Assembly: GCA_007896885.1 (NCBI GenBank)
Contig: VOIU01000020.1
Coordinates: 1 to 64,000, forward strand
From: Bacteroidaceae bacterium HV4-6-C5C
GTDB taxonomy: Bacteria > Bacteroidota > Bacteroidia > Bacteroidales > Bacteroidaceae
Direction: 5' to 3'
Length of the DNA stretch: 64,000 nt
This document shows, piece after piece, positions 47,980-56,762 of the stretch. The notes below the pieces were generated by a model that did not search any database, was not told the origin of the DNA, and saw nothing but the letters and a program-made list of their open reading frames with translations. A program made the translations under genes and the position numbers. Every line of letters begins with the position of its first letter. The first letter of the stretch is position 1.

Positions 47980-48444
47980 ATGATAGATTTAGAGGAAAGG
48001 GTAGATAAAGCTGTAACCTATTTCAAAAGCGGCTATAATTGTTCCCAATCGGTAGTAGCTGCATTTGCCGATATGTATGGATATACCGAAGAACAAGCTC
48101 TGCGAATGGCAGCTTCATTTGGAGGAGGTATCGGTAGGATGCGCCAGACATGCGGGGCAGCTTGCGGAATGTTTTTACTTGCAGGATTAGAAAATGGTAC
48201 GACTGATGCGAAAGATAGGGATGGAAAAGCCGCAAATTATGCATTGGTGCAGCAATTAGCCGGAGAGTTCTCAAAGCGTAACGGTTCTTTAGTCTGTGCG
48301 GAACTGCTCGGGCTTAAACAACCTGAAGGTTCTTTTATTCCGGAAAACAGGACGGATCAATATTACCAGAAACGCCCTTGTGTAAAGATGGTTGAAGAAG
48401 CTGCACGCATTTGGGCGGAGTACTTGAAAACAAAAAGTGAATAA
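47980..48444 (+). CDS. C_GCAxxG_C_C-family (redox/metal) protein
   Basis: A 154-residue protein of the C_GCAxxG_C_C family (SGYNCSQSVVAAFADMYG, QTCGAACGMFLLAG, a later VCAELLG and RPCVKMV). The spaced cysteines suggest iron or redox binding, but the function is unknown. The ATG at 47980 starts 2 bases after the xth stop. An upstream TTG in frame overlaps that stop and is less likely. It is the last gene of the Nramp-ogt-xth unit. Confidence 0.85.
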   Translation: MIDLEERVDKAVTYFKSGYNCSQSVVAAFADMYGYTEEQALRMAASFGGGIGRMRQTCGAACGMFLLAGLENGTTDAKDRDGKAANYALVQQLAGEFSKRNGSLVCAELLGLKQPEGSFIPENRTDQYYQKRPCVKMVEEAARIWAEYLKTKSE

Positions 48445-48514
48445 CTAGAGACGTTTTTTTATGACATTTCTGTGAATTTATTTGCTATAATGTGTTATAT
48501 AACATAAAAATAGT

Positions 48515-48522
48515 TATATTTG
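48515..48522 (+). promoter_or_regulatory. Bacteroides-type -7 element before the winged-helix gene
   Basis: TATATTTG matches TAnnTTTG, 70 bases before the start codon; no -33 element at good spacing is seen. Confidence 0.4.
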
Positions 48523-48591
48523 TCGATGAAATAAAATCTGATTTTATTTTAAGATAGGTATTAAAGTATGTCTAATTAAAACTGAACAAAA

Positions 48592-48792
48592 ATGTTAAAA
48601 GAAAAAGCTGGTGAAACTGCTGGAAAAATTTGGAATGCACTGAATGAAACCGAAGGTTTAACTGCTAAACAAATCAAGAAAGTCACAAAATTGGTCGACA
48701 AAGATTTGTTCTTAGGCCTCGGATGGTTGTTGAGAGAAAACAAAATCTCAACGCAGGAGATAGAAGGCGAATTGTTTGTTAAGTTGATTTAA
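48592..48792 (+). CDS. Small winged helix-turn-helix protein (DUF2582 family)
   Basis: A 66-residue protein that makes up one winged-helix domain: AGKIWNALNETEGLTAKQIKK, then LFLGLGWLLRENKIST and ELFVKLI as the wing. It matches the Bacteroidales DUF2582 winged-helix family, which lacks a ligand or dimerisation domain. It probably binds nucleic acid or protein, but its target is unknown. The gene has its own promoter-like element and a terminator. Confidence 0.85.
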   Translation: MLKEKAGETAGKIWNALNETEGLTAKQIKKVTKLVDKDLFLGLGWLLRENKISTQEIEGELFVKLI

Positions 48793-48817
48793 GATGATGA
48801 TTGCTAATTTATAAGGG

Positions 48818-48856
48818 AAGCGCTGATAGGATAATTCCATTACCAGCGCTTTTTTA
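48818..48856. terminator. Terminator between the convergent winged-helix gene and pdxH
   Basis: AAGCGCTG (48818-48825) pairs with CAGCGCTT (48844-48851), followed by TTTTT. It overlaps the end of pdxH by three bases. Confidence 0.8.
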
Positions 48857-49501
48857 TGGGGCTAATCTTTCTTTTTGCCATTTTCCGTCTTCGCCTTTTA
48901 AATACAGAATACGGTCATGTAATCTGCTTTCTCTTCCTTGCCAAAATTCAAAACGGGTAGGGGTTACCGCGAAGCCTCCCCAATGATCGGGGCGCTTTAT
49001 CTCTCTACCTGCCGATTTAAAAGCTTCTTTGGCAAATGCGCGCATAATTTGCATCCGGTTTTCAATAACTCTGCTCTGAGGAGATATTATAGCTCCGATT
49101 CTACTGCGGTAGGGGCGCGTCATAAAGTACTGATCGGAAACTTCGGGAGGGCATTTTTCCGCTCTTCCTTCTATGTGTATCTGTCTTTCCAGTTTATGCC
49201 ATACAAAAGACAAGGAGATGTATGGGTTTTCCGCCAACTGTTTCCCTTTGCGACTTTCATAGTTTGTATAAAACAAGAATTCTCCGTTTTCCAGTCCTTT
49301 TAATAAAACTGTCCGGGTGGACGGGTGCCCATCCGGCGAAACGGTGGCGACTATCATTGCCGTAGGCTCCAACTCTTTAATCTGAATAGCTTCGTTCAAC
49401 CAGAGTTCAAATTGAACAAAAGGATCGCTTTCGGTATTACTGATATCCAATTTATTGCCGAAAGTATATTCGCGTCTTATCTTTGCCAGTTCCAATCCCA
49501 T
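48854..49501 (-). CDS. pdxH: Pyridoxamine 5'-phosphate oxidase
   Basis: A 215-residue FMN oxidase that makes pyridoxal phosphate from PNP or PMP. The motifs are TVSPDGHPSTRTVLLKGL, FYTNYESRKGKQL, RSRIGAIISPQS and the terminal RPDHWGGFAVTPTRFEFWQGRESRLHDR region, of which WGG and RLHDR bind substrate. The ATG at 49501 is preferred; two codons upstream is a GTG that would also be in frame. It is a single-gene unit. Confidence 0.95.
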   Translation of the reverse strand: MGLELAKIRREYTFGNKLDISNTESDPFVQFELWLNEAIQIKELEPTAMIVATVSPDGHPSTRTVLLKGLENGEFLFYTNYESRKGKQLAENPYISLSFVWHKLERQIHIEGRAEKCPPEVSDQYFMTRPYRSRIGAIISPQSRVIENRMQIMRAFAKEAFKSAGREIKRPDHWGGFAVTPTRFEFWQGRESRLHDRILYLKGEDGKWQKERLAP

Positions 49502-49675
49502 ATTCACATGCTGTATTTCCTATTATTTTAATCCTGTATTGTTTGCTGATTTTTATATAACAGCTTTAGATAGCTTATTGTTCTTGCTTTCCGCACTGCT
49601 ATAAACAGATAGAGCCGTTTCTACCGGTTCGTCTCGTAATTGTGTATTAGCCTTTAAAACCAGACTTTTTTTCAT

Positions 49676-49683
49676 TATATTTG
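49676..49683 (+). promoter_or_regulatory. Bacteroides-type -7 element of lepA
   Basis: TATATTTG matches TAnnTTTG, with TTTA at 49653-49656 (19-base spacing) as a partial -33 element. The lepA start is 104 bases downstream. Confidence 0.5.
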
Positions 49684-49787
49684 CACACGGAAAAATAGAT
49701 GTTGTCCCTCTGCCGCATATATGCTAATCGGTTTGAGTACTTACATCTGTTTTCGATCTATTTATAATTGACAGATAATCATTAACG

Positions 49788-51569
49788 ATGAAGAATATAC
49801 GCAATTTTTGTATTATAGCCCATATTGACCATGGTAAATCTACACTCGCAGACCGTCTGCTGGAATTTACCAAAACAATTCAGGTTACCGGTGGACAGAT
49901 GCTTGACGATATGGATTTGGAGCGAGAGCGTGGTATAACCATTAAGAGCCATGCCATCCAGATGGAATACATATACGAGGACGAAAAGTATATTCTTAAT
50001 CTGATAGATACTCCGGGACATGTCGACTTTTCATATGAAGTTTCCCGTTCCATTGCAGCTTGTGAAGGAGCGTTGCTGATTGTGGATGCTTCACAGGGAG
50101 TGCAGGCACAGACCATATCCAACCTTTACATGGCTATTGAACATGATTTGGAGATTATTCCGGTAATTAACAAATGCGATATGGCAAGTGCCATGCCCGA
50201 GGAAGTGGAAGATGAAATTATAGAGTTGTTGGGTTGCAAGCGTGAAGAAATTATTCGTGCTTCGGGTAAGACCGGTATGGGCGTTGAAGAAATTCTGGCT
50301 GCTGTCGTAAACCGGATACCTTGTCCGAAAGGAGATGAAGAAGCTCCGCTACAAGCGTTGATTTTTGACTCTGTATTCAACTCCTTCCGTGGAATTATAG
50401 CATATTTCAAGATAGAGAATGGAGTAATCCGTTCGGGAGATAAAGTGAAATTCTTCAATACCGGTAAGGAATATGATGCCGACGAAATTGGAGTACTGAA
50501 AATGGACATGGTGCCTCGTAAAGAGCTTCGCACCGGTGATGTGGGGTATATTATATCCGGAATAAAAACTTCGAAAGAAGTAAAAGTAGGGGATACCATT
50601 ACGCACATTGCCCGTCCCTGCAATAAAGCGATCGCCGGTTTCGAGGAAGTCAAACCGATGGTGTTTGCCGGAGTGTATCCTATTGAGGCGGAAGATTTTG
50701 AAGATTTACGTTCTTCGCTCGAGAAGCTTCAGTTGAATGATGCTTCGCTGACTTTCCAGCCGGAGTCTTCGTTGGCTTTAGGTTTCGGTTTCCGTTGCGG
50801 TTTTCTAGGCTTGCTTCACATGGAGATCGTACAGGAACGTCTCGATCGCGAATTTGATATGAATGTGATCACTACTGTGCCGAACGTATCTTATAATATT
50901 TATGATAAGCAGGGGCACATGCTTGAAGTGCACAATCCGGGTGGTATGCCCGATGTGACTCTGATTGATCGCATTGAAGAACCTTATATCCGTGCATCGG
51001 TCATCACGACCACCGATTATATCGGCTCTATCATGACGCTTTGCCTTGGAAAAAGAGGTGAACTGGTAAAACAAGAATATATATCTGGTAACAGAATTGA
51101 AATCTATTATGACATGCCTTTGGGTGAAATAGTCATTGACTTTTATGACAAGCTGAAAAGTATTTCGAAAGGTTATGCTTCATTCGATTATCATCCTAAT
51201 GGTTTCCGCCCTTCTAAACTTGTCAAGCTTGACATCTTGCTCAACGGAGAGCCGGTTGATGCTTTATCTACTCTGATTCACTTTGATAATGCTTACGATA
51301 TGGGACACCGGATGTGTGAGAAACTGAAAGAGCTCATTCCCCGGCAGCAGTTTGATATTGCCATACAAGCAGCTATTGGAGCGAAGATTATTTCTCGTGA
51401 AACGATTAAGGCGGTGCGTAAAGACGTCACAGCCAAATGTTATGGTGGTGATATTAGCCGTAAGCGTAAATTGTTGGAGAAACAGAAGAAGGGTAAAAAG
51501 CGCATGAAGCAAATTGGCAACGTGGAAGTACCGCAAAAGGCTTTCCTTGCCGTGCTAAAACTTGATTGA
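49788..51569 (+). CDS. lepA: Elongation factor 4 (ribosomal back-translocase LepA)
   Basis: A 593-residue translational GTPase. The G1 motif is [10 protein letters not shown]3 is DTPGHVDF and G4 is NKCD. EF-G-like domains II, III and V follow, and the LepA-specific C-terminal domain is present ([21 protein letters not shown] begins it). The length and order are standard. It has its own promoter-like element and is followed by nhaA after 106 bases. Confidence 0.97.
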   Translation: MKNIRNFCIIAHIDHGKSTLADRLLEFTKTIQVTGGQMLDDMDLERERGITIKSHAIQMEYIYEDEKYILNLIDTPGHVDFSYEVSRSIAACEGALLIVDASQGVQAQTISNLYMAIEHDLEIIPVINKCDMASAMPEEVEDEIIELLGCKREEIIRASGKTGMGVEEILAAVVNRIPCPKGDEEAPLQALIFDSVFNSFRGIIAYFKIENGVIRSGDKVKFFNTGKEYDADEIGVLKMDMVPRKELRTGDVGYIISGIKTSKEVKVGDTITHIARPCNKAIAGFEEVKPMVFAGVYPIEAEDFEDLRSSLEKLQLNDASLTFQPESSLALGFGFRCGFLGLLHMEIVQERLDREFDMNVITTVPNVSYNIYDKQGHMLEVHNPGGMPDVTLIDRIEEPYIRASVITTTDYIGSIMTLCLGKRGELVKQEYISGNRIEIYYDMPLGEIVIDFYDKLKSISKGYASFDYHPNGFRPSKLVKLDILLNGEPVDALSTLIHFDNAYDMGHRMCEKLKELIPRQQFDIAIQAAIGAKIISRETIKAVRKDVTAKCYGGDISRKRKLLEKQKKGKKRMKQIGNVEVPQKAFLAVLKLD

Positions 51570-51675
51570 TCATATAGCTTCCCAAACACATATCTAGGGC
51601 TAGGTGATTGTAGCATAATGAAGGCAAGCTAAGTTCATCAATCTATTGTTTGATTCTATTTAAATTGAAATAACG

Positions 51676-52998
51676 ATGACACATCTGACTAAAAAAAAGA
51701 ATTTATTGCCGCTTAATGTAGTGGCAAGTATTCTGCTTTTTATAGCAGCTGTTTTTGCTGCCATTATAGCAAACTCTCCTCTAGCACCTGTTTATCATAA
51801 TTTTCTTTCCCAAGAGTTGCAGTTGCAAATTGGCAGTTTCAATTTGTTTTCCCATGGCAGTCATAGTCTGACAGTGATAGAATTTGTGAATGATTGCCTG
51901 ATGACCATATTTTTTCTTAGTGTTGGTCTTGAGATTAAGCGAGAGTTGCTTGTAGGAGAATTATCTTCTTTCAGGCGGGCTATTCTCCCTTTTATCTCCG
52001 CATGTGGTGGGATGCTGATTCCGGTGGCGGTGTATTTTCTATTGATTAATCATGGTACTCCCGATGAAAAAGGCATGGCTATCCCGATGGCAACGGACAT
52101 TGCTTTTTCGCTGGGTGTATTGAGCTTACTGGGTAAACGTGTACCGTTGACCTTGAAAATCTTCCTGACTGCTTTTGCTGTGGTGGATGATATCGGAGGC
52201 ATATTAGTCATCGCACTCTTTTATAGCTCGGAGGTTTATTACAGCTATTTGCTTGTTGCCGCTCTGCTCTACATCCTTTTATATTATTTAGGAAAAATCG
52301 GGGTGACTCAAAAGATTTATTATCTCTGCATCGGTGTTGTCATTTGGTATCTGTTCATGCAGTCAGGAATCCATAGCACTATTTCCGGGGTCATACTTGC
52401 TTTTCTCATGCCGGCCCGTCCCCGTATGGATGTGGGGAAATATATCGGACAAATCCGAAGAATCATAAACAAGTTCCCCGTCACTGTTTCCGATGATATC
52501 ATATTGACGAATAGACAAATTGCTCTGTTAAAACAAGCTGGTCGCGCTTCCGACTATGTGATAAGTCCATTACAATCATTGGAGGATAACCTGCATGGCA
52601 TTGTAAACTTTGTCATTCTTCCTCTTTTTGCCTTCGTCAATGCGGGAGTTGTACTTGGAGGCGGAAGCGAATTGATCGGTGGAGTCAGCATTGCTGTCGC
52701 TCTGGGTCTACTTATCGGAAAGTTCATCGGTATATTCTCTTTCACATGGTTGGCCATTAAATCTAAATTGGCAATCATGCCCCAAGGTATGAACTGGAAG
52801 AATATAGCCGGAGTTTCCTTGCTGGGTGGCATCGGGTTTACGGTCTCTTTATTTATAGCTAACCTGTCTTTCGGAGCCGGTCATCCGGAGCTGCTCAATG
52901 AAGCTAAGCTCGGAATCATCGTTGGTTCCTTACTCTCGGGCTTGTTAGGCTATATCGTACTACATGCCGTATTATCACGAAAGCATACAAAAGGATAA
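51676..52998 (+). CDS. nhaA: Na+/H+ antiporter NhaA
   Basis: A 440-residue inner-membrane antiporter with about 12 helices. The transport aspartates are in TAFAVVDDIGG (the Asp163/164 pair of E. coli), and MATDIAFSLGVLSLLG is also conserved. It exports Na+ in exchange for H+. The loop at about 255-300 is longer than in E. coli. It is convergent with nudC, with 2 bases between the stop codons. Confidence 0.95.
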   Translation: MTHLTKKKNLLPLNVVASILLFIAAVFAAIIANSPLAPVYHNFLSQELQLQIGSFNLFSHGSHSLTVIEFVNDCLMTIFFLSVGLEIKRELLVGELSSFRRAILPFISACGGMLIPVAVYFLLINHGTPDEKGMAIPMATDIAFSLGVLSLLGKRVPLTLKIFLTAFAVVDDIGGILVIALFYSSEVYYSYLLVAALLYILLYYLGKIGVTQKIYYLCIGVVIWYLFMQSGIHSTISGVILAFLMPARPRMDVGKYIGQIRRIINKFPVTVSDDIILTNRQIALLKQAGRASDYVISPLQSLEDNLHGIVNFVILPLFAFVNAGVVLGGGSELIGGVSIAVALGLLIGKFIGIFSFTWLAIKSKLAIMPQGMNWKNIAGVSLLGGIGFTVSLFIANLSFGAGHPELLNEAKLGIIVGSLLSGLLGYIVLHAVLSRKHTKG

Positions 52999-53000
52999 TC

Positions 53001-53786
53001 TTACTGTTGTTCCAGCCACCAATCGATCAATCTTCGTGCAATGCTAAGCTTTCGGGGTATTTCCGGCAGGTTTTCCTTGGTGTAGAAATCGGCCGCGCTC
53101 AATTCATCTTCTTGCAGGTTGATTTCACCTCCGTCATAATCGGCAATGAAGCCGACCATCAATCCGCTTGGATAAGGCCAGGGCTGGTTTCCAAAATAGG
53201 TAATGTTTTTAATCCGCAGTCCGGTTTCCTCCATAACTTCGCGTTGTACACATTGTTCAAGTGTTTCTCCCGGCTCGAGAAATCCTGCAACAAGACCATG
53301 GAATGTTCCGCGGAAGTTACGTGCATGAACCAATAAAATCTCTTTTCCGCGGCGTATCAATACAATAACCGCAGTCGAGATAGGAGGATAGATTTCAAAA
53401 CCGCATGAAGGACATTTCTTCATGATCGAAGTCTTTTGCTCTGCCCGTGTGCCGCAGACCGGGCAAAAGCGGCTATGAGTATCCCAATAAAGAATCTGAT
53501 AAGCTTTTCCCGCAGCTTTGTAGTCATCATGAGAGATCAGGTCATAACTGGCTCTCAGATTGACCATTGCCCAGTCGGATGTTTCTTCTATTGCTTCGTC
53601 AATGGCCAAGGCTTTGACTGTCCTGCCATCGGGAAGAGCCACATCCATGGGTTTACTCTTCGTTTTAATAAATGAGGGAAGTTCTGTATCATATAAGGTC
53701 TGCCAGTGAGAGGTGTTTTCACCTCTTTGCAGTAACAATTCGTCTTTATGGAATATGAACCATTGAGTCGCGTCTAACTTTTCCAT
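53001..53786 (-). CDS. nudC: NAD+ diphosphatase (Nudix, NudC-type)
   Basis: A 261-residue Nudix hydrolase. The zinc ribbon has four cysteines (CPVCG and CPSCG, about residues 110-131). The Nudix box is GFLEPGETLEQCVQREVMEETG, in which REVMEE binds metal, and the NADH-specific segment YFGNQPWPYPSGLMVGF follows directly. It splits NAD(H) and can remove NAD caps from RNA in other bacteria. The motif set is complete. Confidence 0.93.
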   Translation of the reverse strand: MEKLDATQWFIFHKDELLLQRGENTSHWQTLYDTELPSFIKTKSKPMDVALPDGRTVKALAIDEAIEETSDWAMVNLRASYDLISHDDYKAAGKAYQILYWDTHSRFCPVCGTRAEQKTSIMKKCPSCGFEIYPPISTAVIVLIRRGKEILLVHARNFRGTFHGLVAGFLEPGETLEQCVQREVMEETGLRIKNITYFGNQPWPYPSGLMVGFIADYDGGEINLQEDELSAADFYTKENLPEIPRKLSIARRLIDWWLEQQ

Positions 53787-54018
53787 CTCTATTTAAAGTT
53801 ATATCAATAAATGCATAAATGTTTGTCGGGATATTGGACGGAGATAAACTTTTCTCGCAAACAATATTATAATATCGACACTCCGCAAAAGTACGGAATT
53901 TAGTGACAGGTCTCCTTAATCCCCCTCTATATTTTGCAATAAACAGCTTTTAATAGTACTTCTATACAAAAATACAATCTTTAGGATTTTCAGAAAAACG
54001 TTCGTATTGCTCTTTTTG

Positions 54019-54026
54019 TATATTTG
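54019..54026 (+). promoter_or_regulatory. Bacteroides-type -7 element of the metallophosphoesterase gene
   Basis: TATATTTG matches TAnnTTTG and lies 43 bases before the ATG at 54070. It argues against the longer open frame that starts at 54007, upstream of the expected transcript start. Confidence 0.45.
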
Positions 54027-54069
54027 TCCCCCGATTCAAATTAAGAATATAAGTAATACATTATCAGTT

Positions 54070-55194
54070 ATGAAAATTCCATTGTTCATCTTTATATTTT
54101 TAGGAATATACCTGTTGCTCAACGGGTATCTGTATACCAGAGGTTTACAGATGCTCCCGCAAGGATCCATTCGCTTGATATATTCCATCCTTTTTGTGCT
54201 TCTGCCTTTATCCTTCATTGCAGGGATGGTTTGGGAAGATAAGTTTCCCATAAAAATGACGGCAGCTTTACAAACAATTGGCGGTACATGGCTTATCGCT
54301 TCGATGTATCTCTTTGCATTCGTGCTCATTCTTGATGTCATTCGTCTTGCCGATCATTATTTCTGCATTTTGCCCGATTTTATAAAGCAGAACTACCAAA
54401 CGGTGAAGTTAGTCATAGGAGGATCGGCTTTGCTTATTTTGGCTATTGTGTTTATAATCGGAAATATCCGTTTTCACAAAATCGAAACGGTCAATATGAC
54501 GTTGCATACGGCTAAACATATAGCATACGAACCAAAGATCGTAGTGGTCTCCGATCTTCATTTCGGATATACCATTACAGCGGAAGGTGCTAAAAAGTTT
54601 GTTGATGCCATTAACCGCAAGCAGCCTGATATTGTACTCATTTGCGGGGACTTATTCGACCGGAGTCTGCGACCGGTGATACAAGCCCGAATATCGGATG
54701 AACTGAAAAGGATAAAGGCCGAAAGAATATATGCGGTTCCCGGTAATCATGAATATTACGGTGGGGTGGATGATGCGTTGAAGTATATGATTGAGTCGGG
54801 CATAACCCCTTTACGCGACAGCATAGCCGAACCTTATCCGGGTATTGTGATCGTAGGGCGTGACGACCGCACCAATACAAGGCGGAAAAGCGTAAAAGAG
54901 TTGATGCGCGGACATGAAGCAGATTTTACGATCTTGATGGATCACCAACCTTACGAACTCAATAAAGCGGAAGAAGCGGGAGTCGATGTGCAATTCTCAG
55001 GCCATACACATGACGGGCAAGTCTGGCCGATAAACCTGATTGCCCGTTCTATTTATGAAAAATCGCACGGCTATCTCAAGAAGGGTCATACGACATTCTA
55101 TGTTTCCTCCGGTTTAGGCATCTGGGGACCTAAGGTTCGCATCGGGACACAATCGGAGATAGTCGTTGCTGATATTCAGAAGGAAAATCCTTAA
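54070..55194 (+). CDS. Membrane-anchored metallophosphoesterase
   Basis: A 374-residue protein. Residues 1-135 hold about four hydrophobic segments; a further one lies at about 118-138. The calcineurin-like domain follows with the five metal motifs VVVSDLHFG, CGDLFDR, PGNHEYYGG, LMDHQP and SGHTHDGQ. This architecture resembles YaeI/YkuE-type enzymes (UDP-2,3-diacylglucosamine or phosphodiester hydrolysis), but the substrate is unknown. The start at 54070 is chosen from the promoter-like element. It converges on the next gene with 7 bases between stops. Confidence 0.85.
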   Translation: MKIPLFIFIFLGIYLLLNGYLYTRGLQMLPQGSIRLIYSILFVLLPLSFIAGMVWEDKFPIKMTAALQTIGGTWLIASMYLFAFVLILDVIRLADHYFCILPDFIKQNYQTVKLVIGGSALLILAIVFIIGNIRFHKIETVNMTLHTAKHIAYEPKIVVVSDLHFGYTITAEGAKKFVDAINRKQPDIVLICGDLFDRSLRPVIQARISDELKRIKAERIYAVPGNHEYYGGVDDALKYMIESGITPLRDSIAEPYPGIVIVGRDDRTNTRRKSVKELMRGHEADFTILMDHQPYELNKAEEAGVDVQFSGHTHDGQVWPINLIARSIYEKSHGYLKKGHTTFYVSSGLGIWGPKVRIGTQSEIVVADIQKENP

Positions 55195-55201
55195 GAGACT
55201 G

Positions 55202-55861
55202 TTATTCTCCGTTCTTTTTCAGCCATTCCAACCTGCGTGCATCGGGGAGGTGCTTTACTTTGAATTGTTCAAACTTCACATTAAAGCCCTTCCCGTCGGG
55301 ACAGGCCGCCATTACTCCGACCATCACAGGAGTATTATCCTGCATCCAGGCATTGCGCATTAAAGTGTAGTTCTTATCATCGAATGAATAGAATAGTTCT
55401 ACGGCATCTATTCGTCTGACTGCTTTAATCCATATATAGGGGACGGGTTTGTCGGTTTTGATCACACTCCAGTCGCTTGTCTTGTGTGTCACCACGCAAC
55501 TCAGATTATACACTCCGTCGACAAACTCTATTCCCGCTTTAATGTAATTCTCATGATCAATGCGGAGCATCAATCCCGCTTGGTCGAAACGTGCTTTATA
55601 GTCGCCGGTAATTTTTACTTTGACTTCAAACTCCCCACCGTAGGTTGTGTAATAAAAAGGGGCGTCGTCCACCGTGAAACCGTAATGGGAGATCCGCCAA
55701 TAATCACTTTGCGGAGTGACAAACATGGATAGCGATTTGTCTTTGATGTTCCATTCTTCCGGTTCATTGAACCATTGCATCTTTTCCAACGTTTGGGCAG
55801 TCATCACTTGTATTAAGGATAACAAAAATAGCACAGCAAAAATTTTCTTTTTTGTTTTCAT
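55202..55861 (-). CDS. DUF1349-type exported protein
   Basis: A 219-residue protein with a signal peptide (FAVLFLLSLIQVMTAQ). The rest is a concanavalin-like DUF1349 fold: QWFNEPEEWNIKDKSL, DQAGLMLRIDHENYIKAGIEF and VMVGVMAACPDGKGFNVKFEQF. The fold is shared with YesU-type sugar-binding or hydrolase accessory proteins, so it may bind carbohydrate. The gene is a single unit, divergent from the LuxR-type gene, and shares about 140 bases of upstream sequence with it. Confidence 0.82.
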   Translation of the reverse strand: MKTKKKIFAVLFLLSLIQVMTAQTLEKMQWFNEPEEWNIKDKSLSMFVTPQSDYWRISHYGFTVDDAPFYYTTYGGEFEVKVKITGDYKARFDQAGLMLRIDHENYIKAGIEFVDGVYNLSCVVTHKTSDWSVIKTDKPVPYIWIKAVRRIDAVELFYSFDDKNYTLMRNAWMQDNTPVMVGVMAACPDGKGFNVKFEQFKVKHLPDARRLEWLKKNGE

Positions 55862-55933
55862 GTTTCGTGATATTAATTCCTATCTATTTGTTTATTTAAG
55901 TATTCCTCTGAATGAAATAACCATCAAATTTGA

Positions 55934-55941
55934 TACTTTTG
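55934..55941 (+). promoter_or_regulatory. Bacteroides-type -7 element of the LuxR-type gene
   Basis: TACTTTTG matches TAnnTTTG, 64 bases before the start codon, in the short gap to the divergent DUF1349 gene. Confidence 0.4.
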
Positions 55942-56004
55942 CAAAAGTAAATACTTGTAAATAAACGGGCAATACTGATTAATAACCATTCTTTATGCAC
56001 TTCT

Positions 56005-56754
56005 ATGGATATTATAACAAAACTGAATGAAGCACTGCTGGAACAGGAATTTTCAACAGGAGGGGAGTTATCCGCTCTACTGGGTAAATATAAGCAGATT
56101 GCATCAAATTATGCACAGATAGAGAACTCCATAGCCGTGTTGAGTGATATGAAATCCAATGTCAGCTATCTGTTCTATGGCGGGACAGCTGAAAGATTGG
56201 GACTTGAAAAGCGAAACCGAAGCAAAACCATCTCTTCCATTTGGGAGGAGGATATCTTCAGTCGCATCCACCCGGATGATTTGCTGCAAAAGCATTTGCT
56301 CGAGCTACGCTTTTTCTATTTTATGAAAAGTCTTCCCGTAGATGAACGGATGGACTATTATATTGCCAGTCGGCTACGTATGCGGGATGGTTCCGGTGTA
56401 TATATTCCCATACTACACCGGATGTTCTATATCGCCGGCCAATCCGATGGAAGCGCATGGCTTGCATTATGTCTTTACAATCTTTCACCGGATACTCCTA
56501 TTCATGGCATATTCAATTCGGTAAATGGAAACAGGGTTAAATCGGAAGATCAACCGACCGACGATATCTTATCCACTCGCGAAAAAGAGGTGCTTCGATT
56601 GATAGATCGGGGCAGAATGAGTAAAGAGATTGCTTCGGACTTATCCATAAGTATAAATACGGTAAACAGACACCGGCAAAATATTCTGGAAAAGCTTCAT
56701 GTGAATAATTCTATTGAAGCTTGTCGTATCGCAAAGCATCTCAATCTCATCTGA
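56005..56754 (+). CDS. LuxR-type helix-turn-helix regulator with a PAS-like N-terminal domain
   Basis: A 249-residue protein. The last 64 residues are a GerE/LuxR domain (LSTREKEVLRLIDRGRMSKEIA, ISINTVNRHRQNILEKLHV). The N-terminal part (about 50-170) includes IWEEDIFSRIHPDDLLQKHL, the pattern of a PAS fold, so it may sense a small ligand or redox state. There is no receiver domain. Divergent placement next to the DUF1349 gene suggests it may control that gene, but this is only inferred. Confidence 0.85.
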   Translation: MDIITKLNEALLEQEFSTGGELSALLGKYKQIASNYAQIENSIAVLSDMKSNVSYLFYGGTAERLGLEKRNRSKTISSIWEEDIFSRIHPDDLLQKHLLELRFFYFMKSLPVDERMDYYIASRLRMRDGSGVYIPILHRMFYIAGQSDGSAWLALCLYNLSPDTPIHGIFNSVNGNRVKSEDQPTDDILSTREKEVLRLIDRGRMSKEIASDLSISINTVNRHRQNILEKLHVNNSIEACRIAKHLNLI

Positions 56755-56762
56755 TCAATCTA

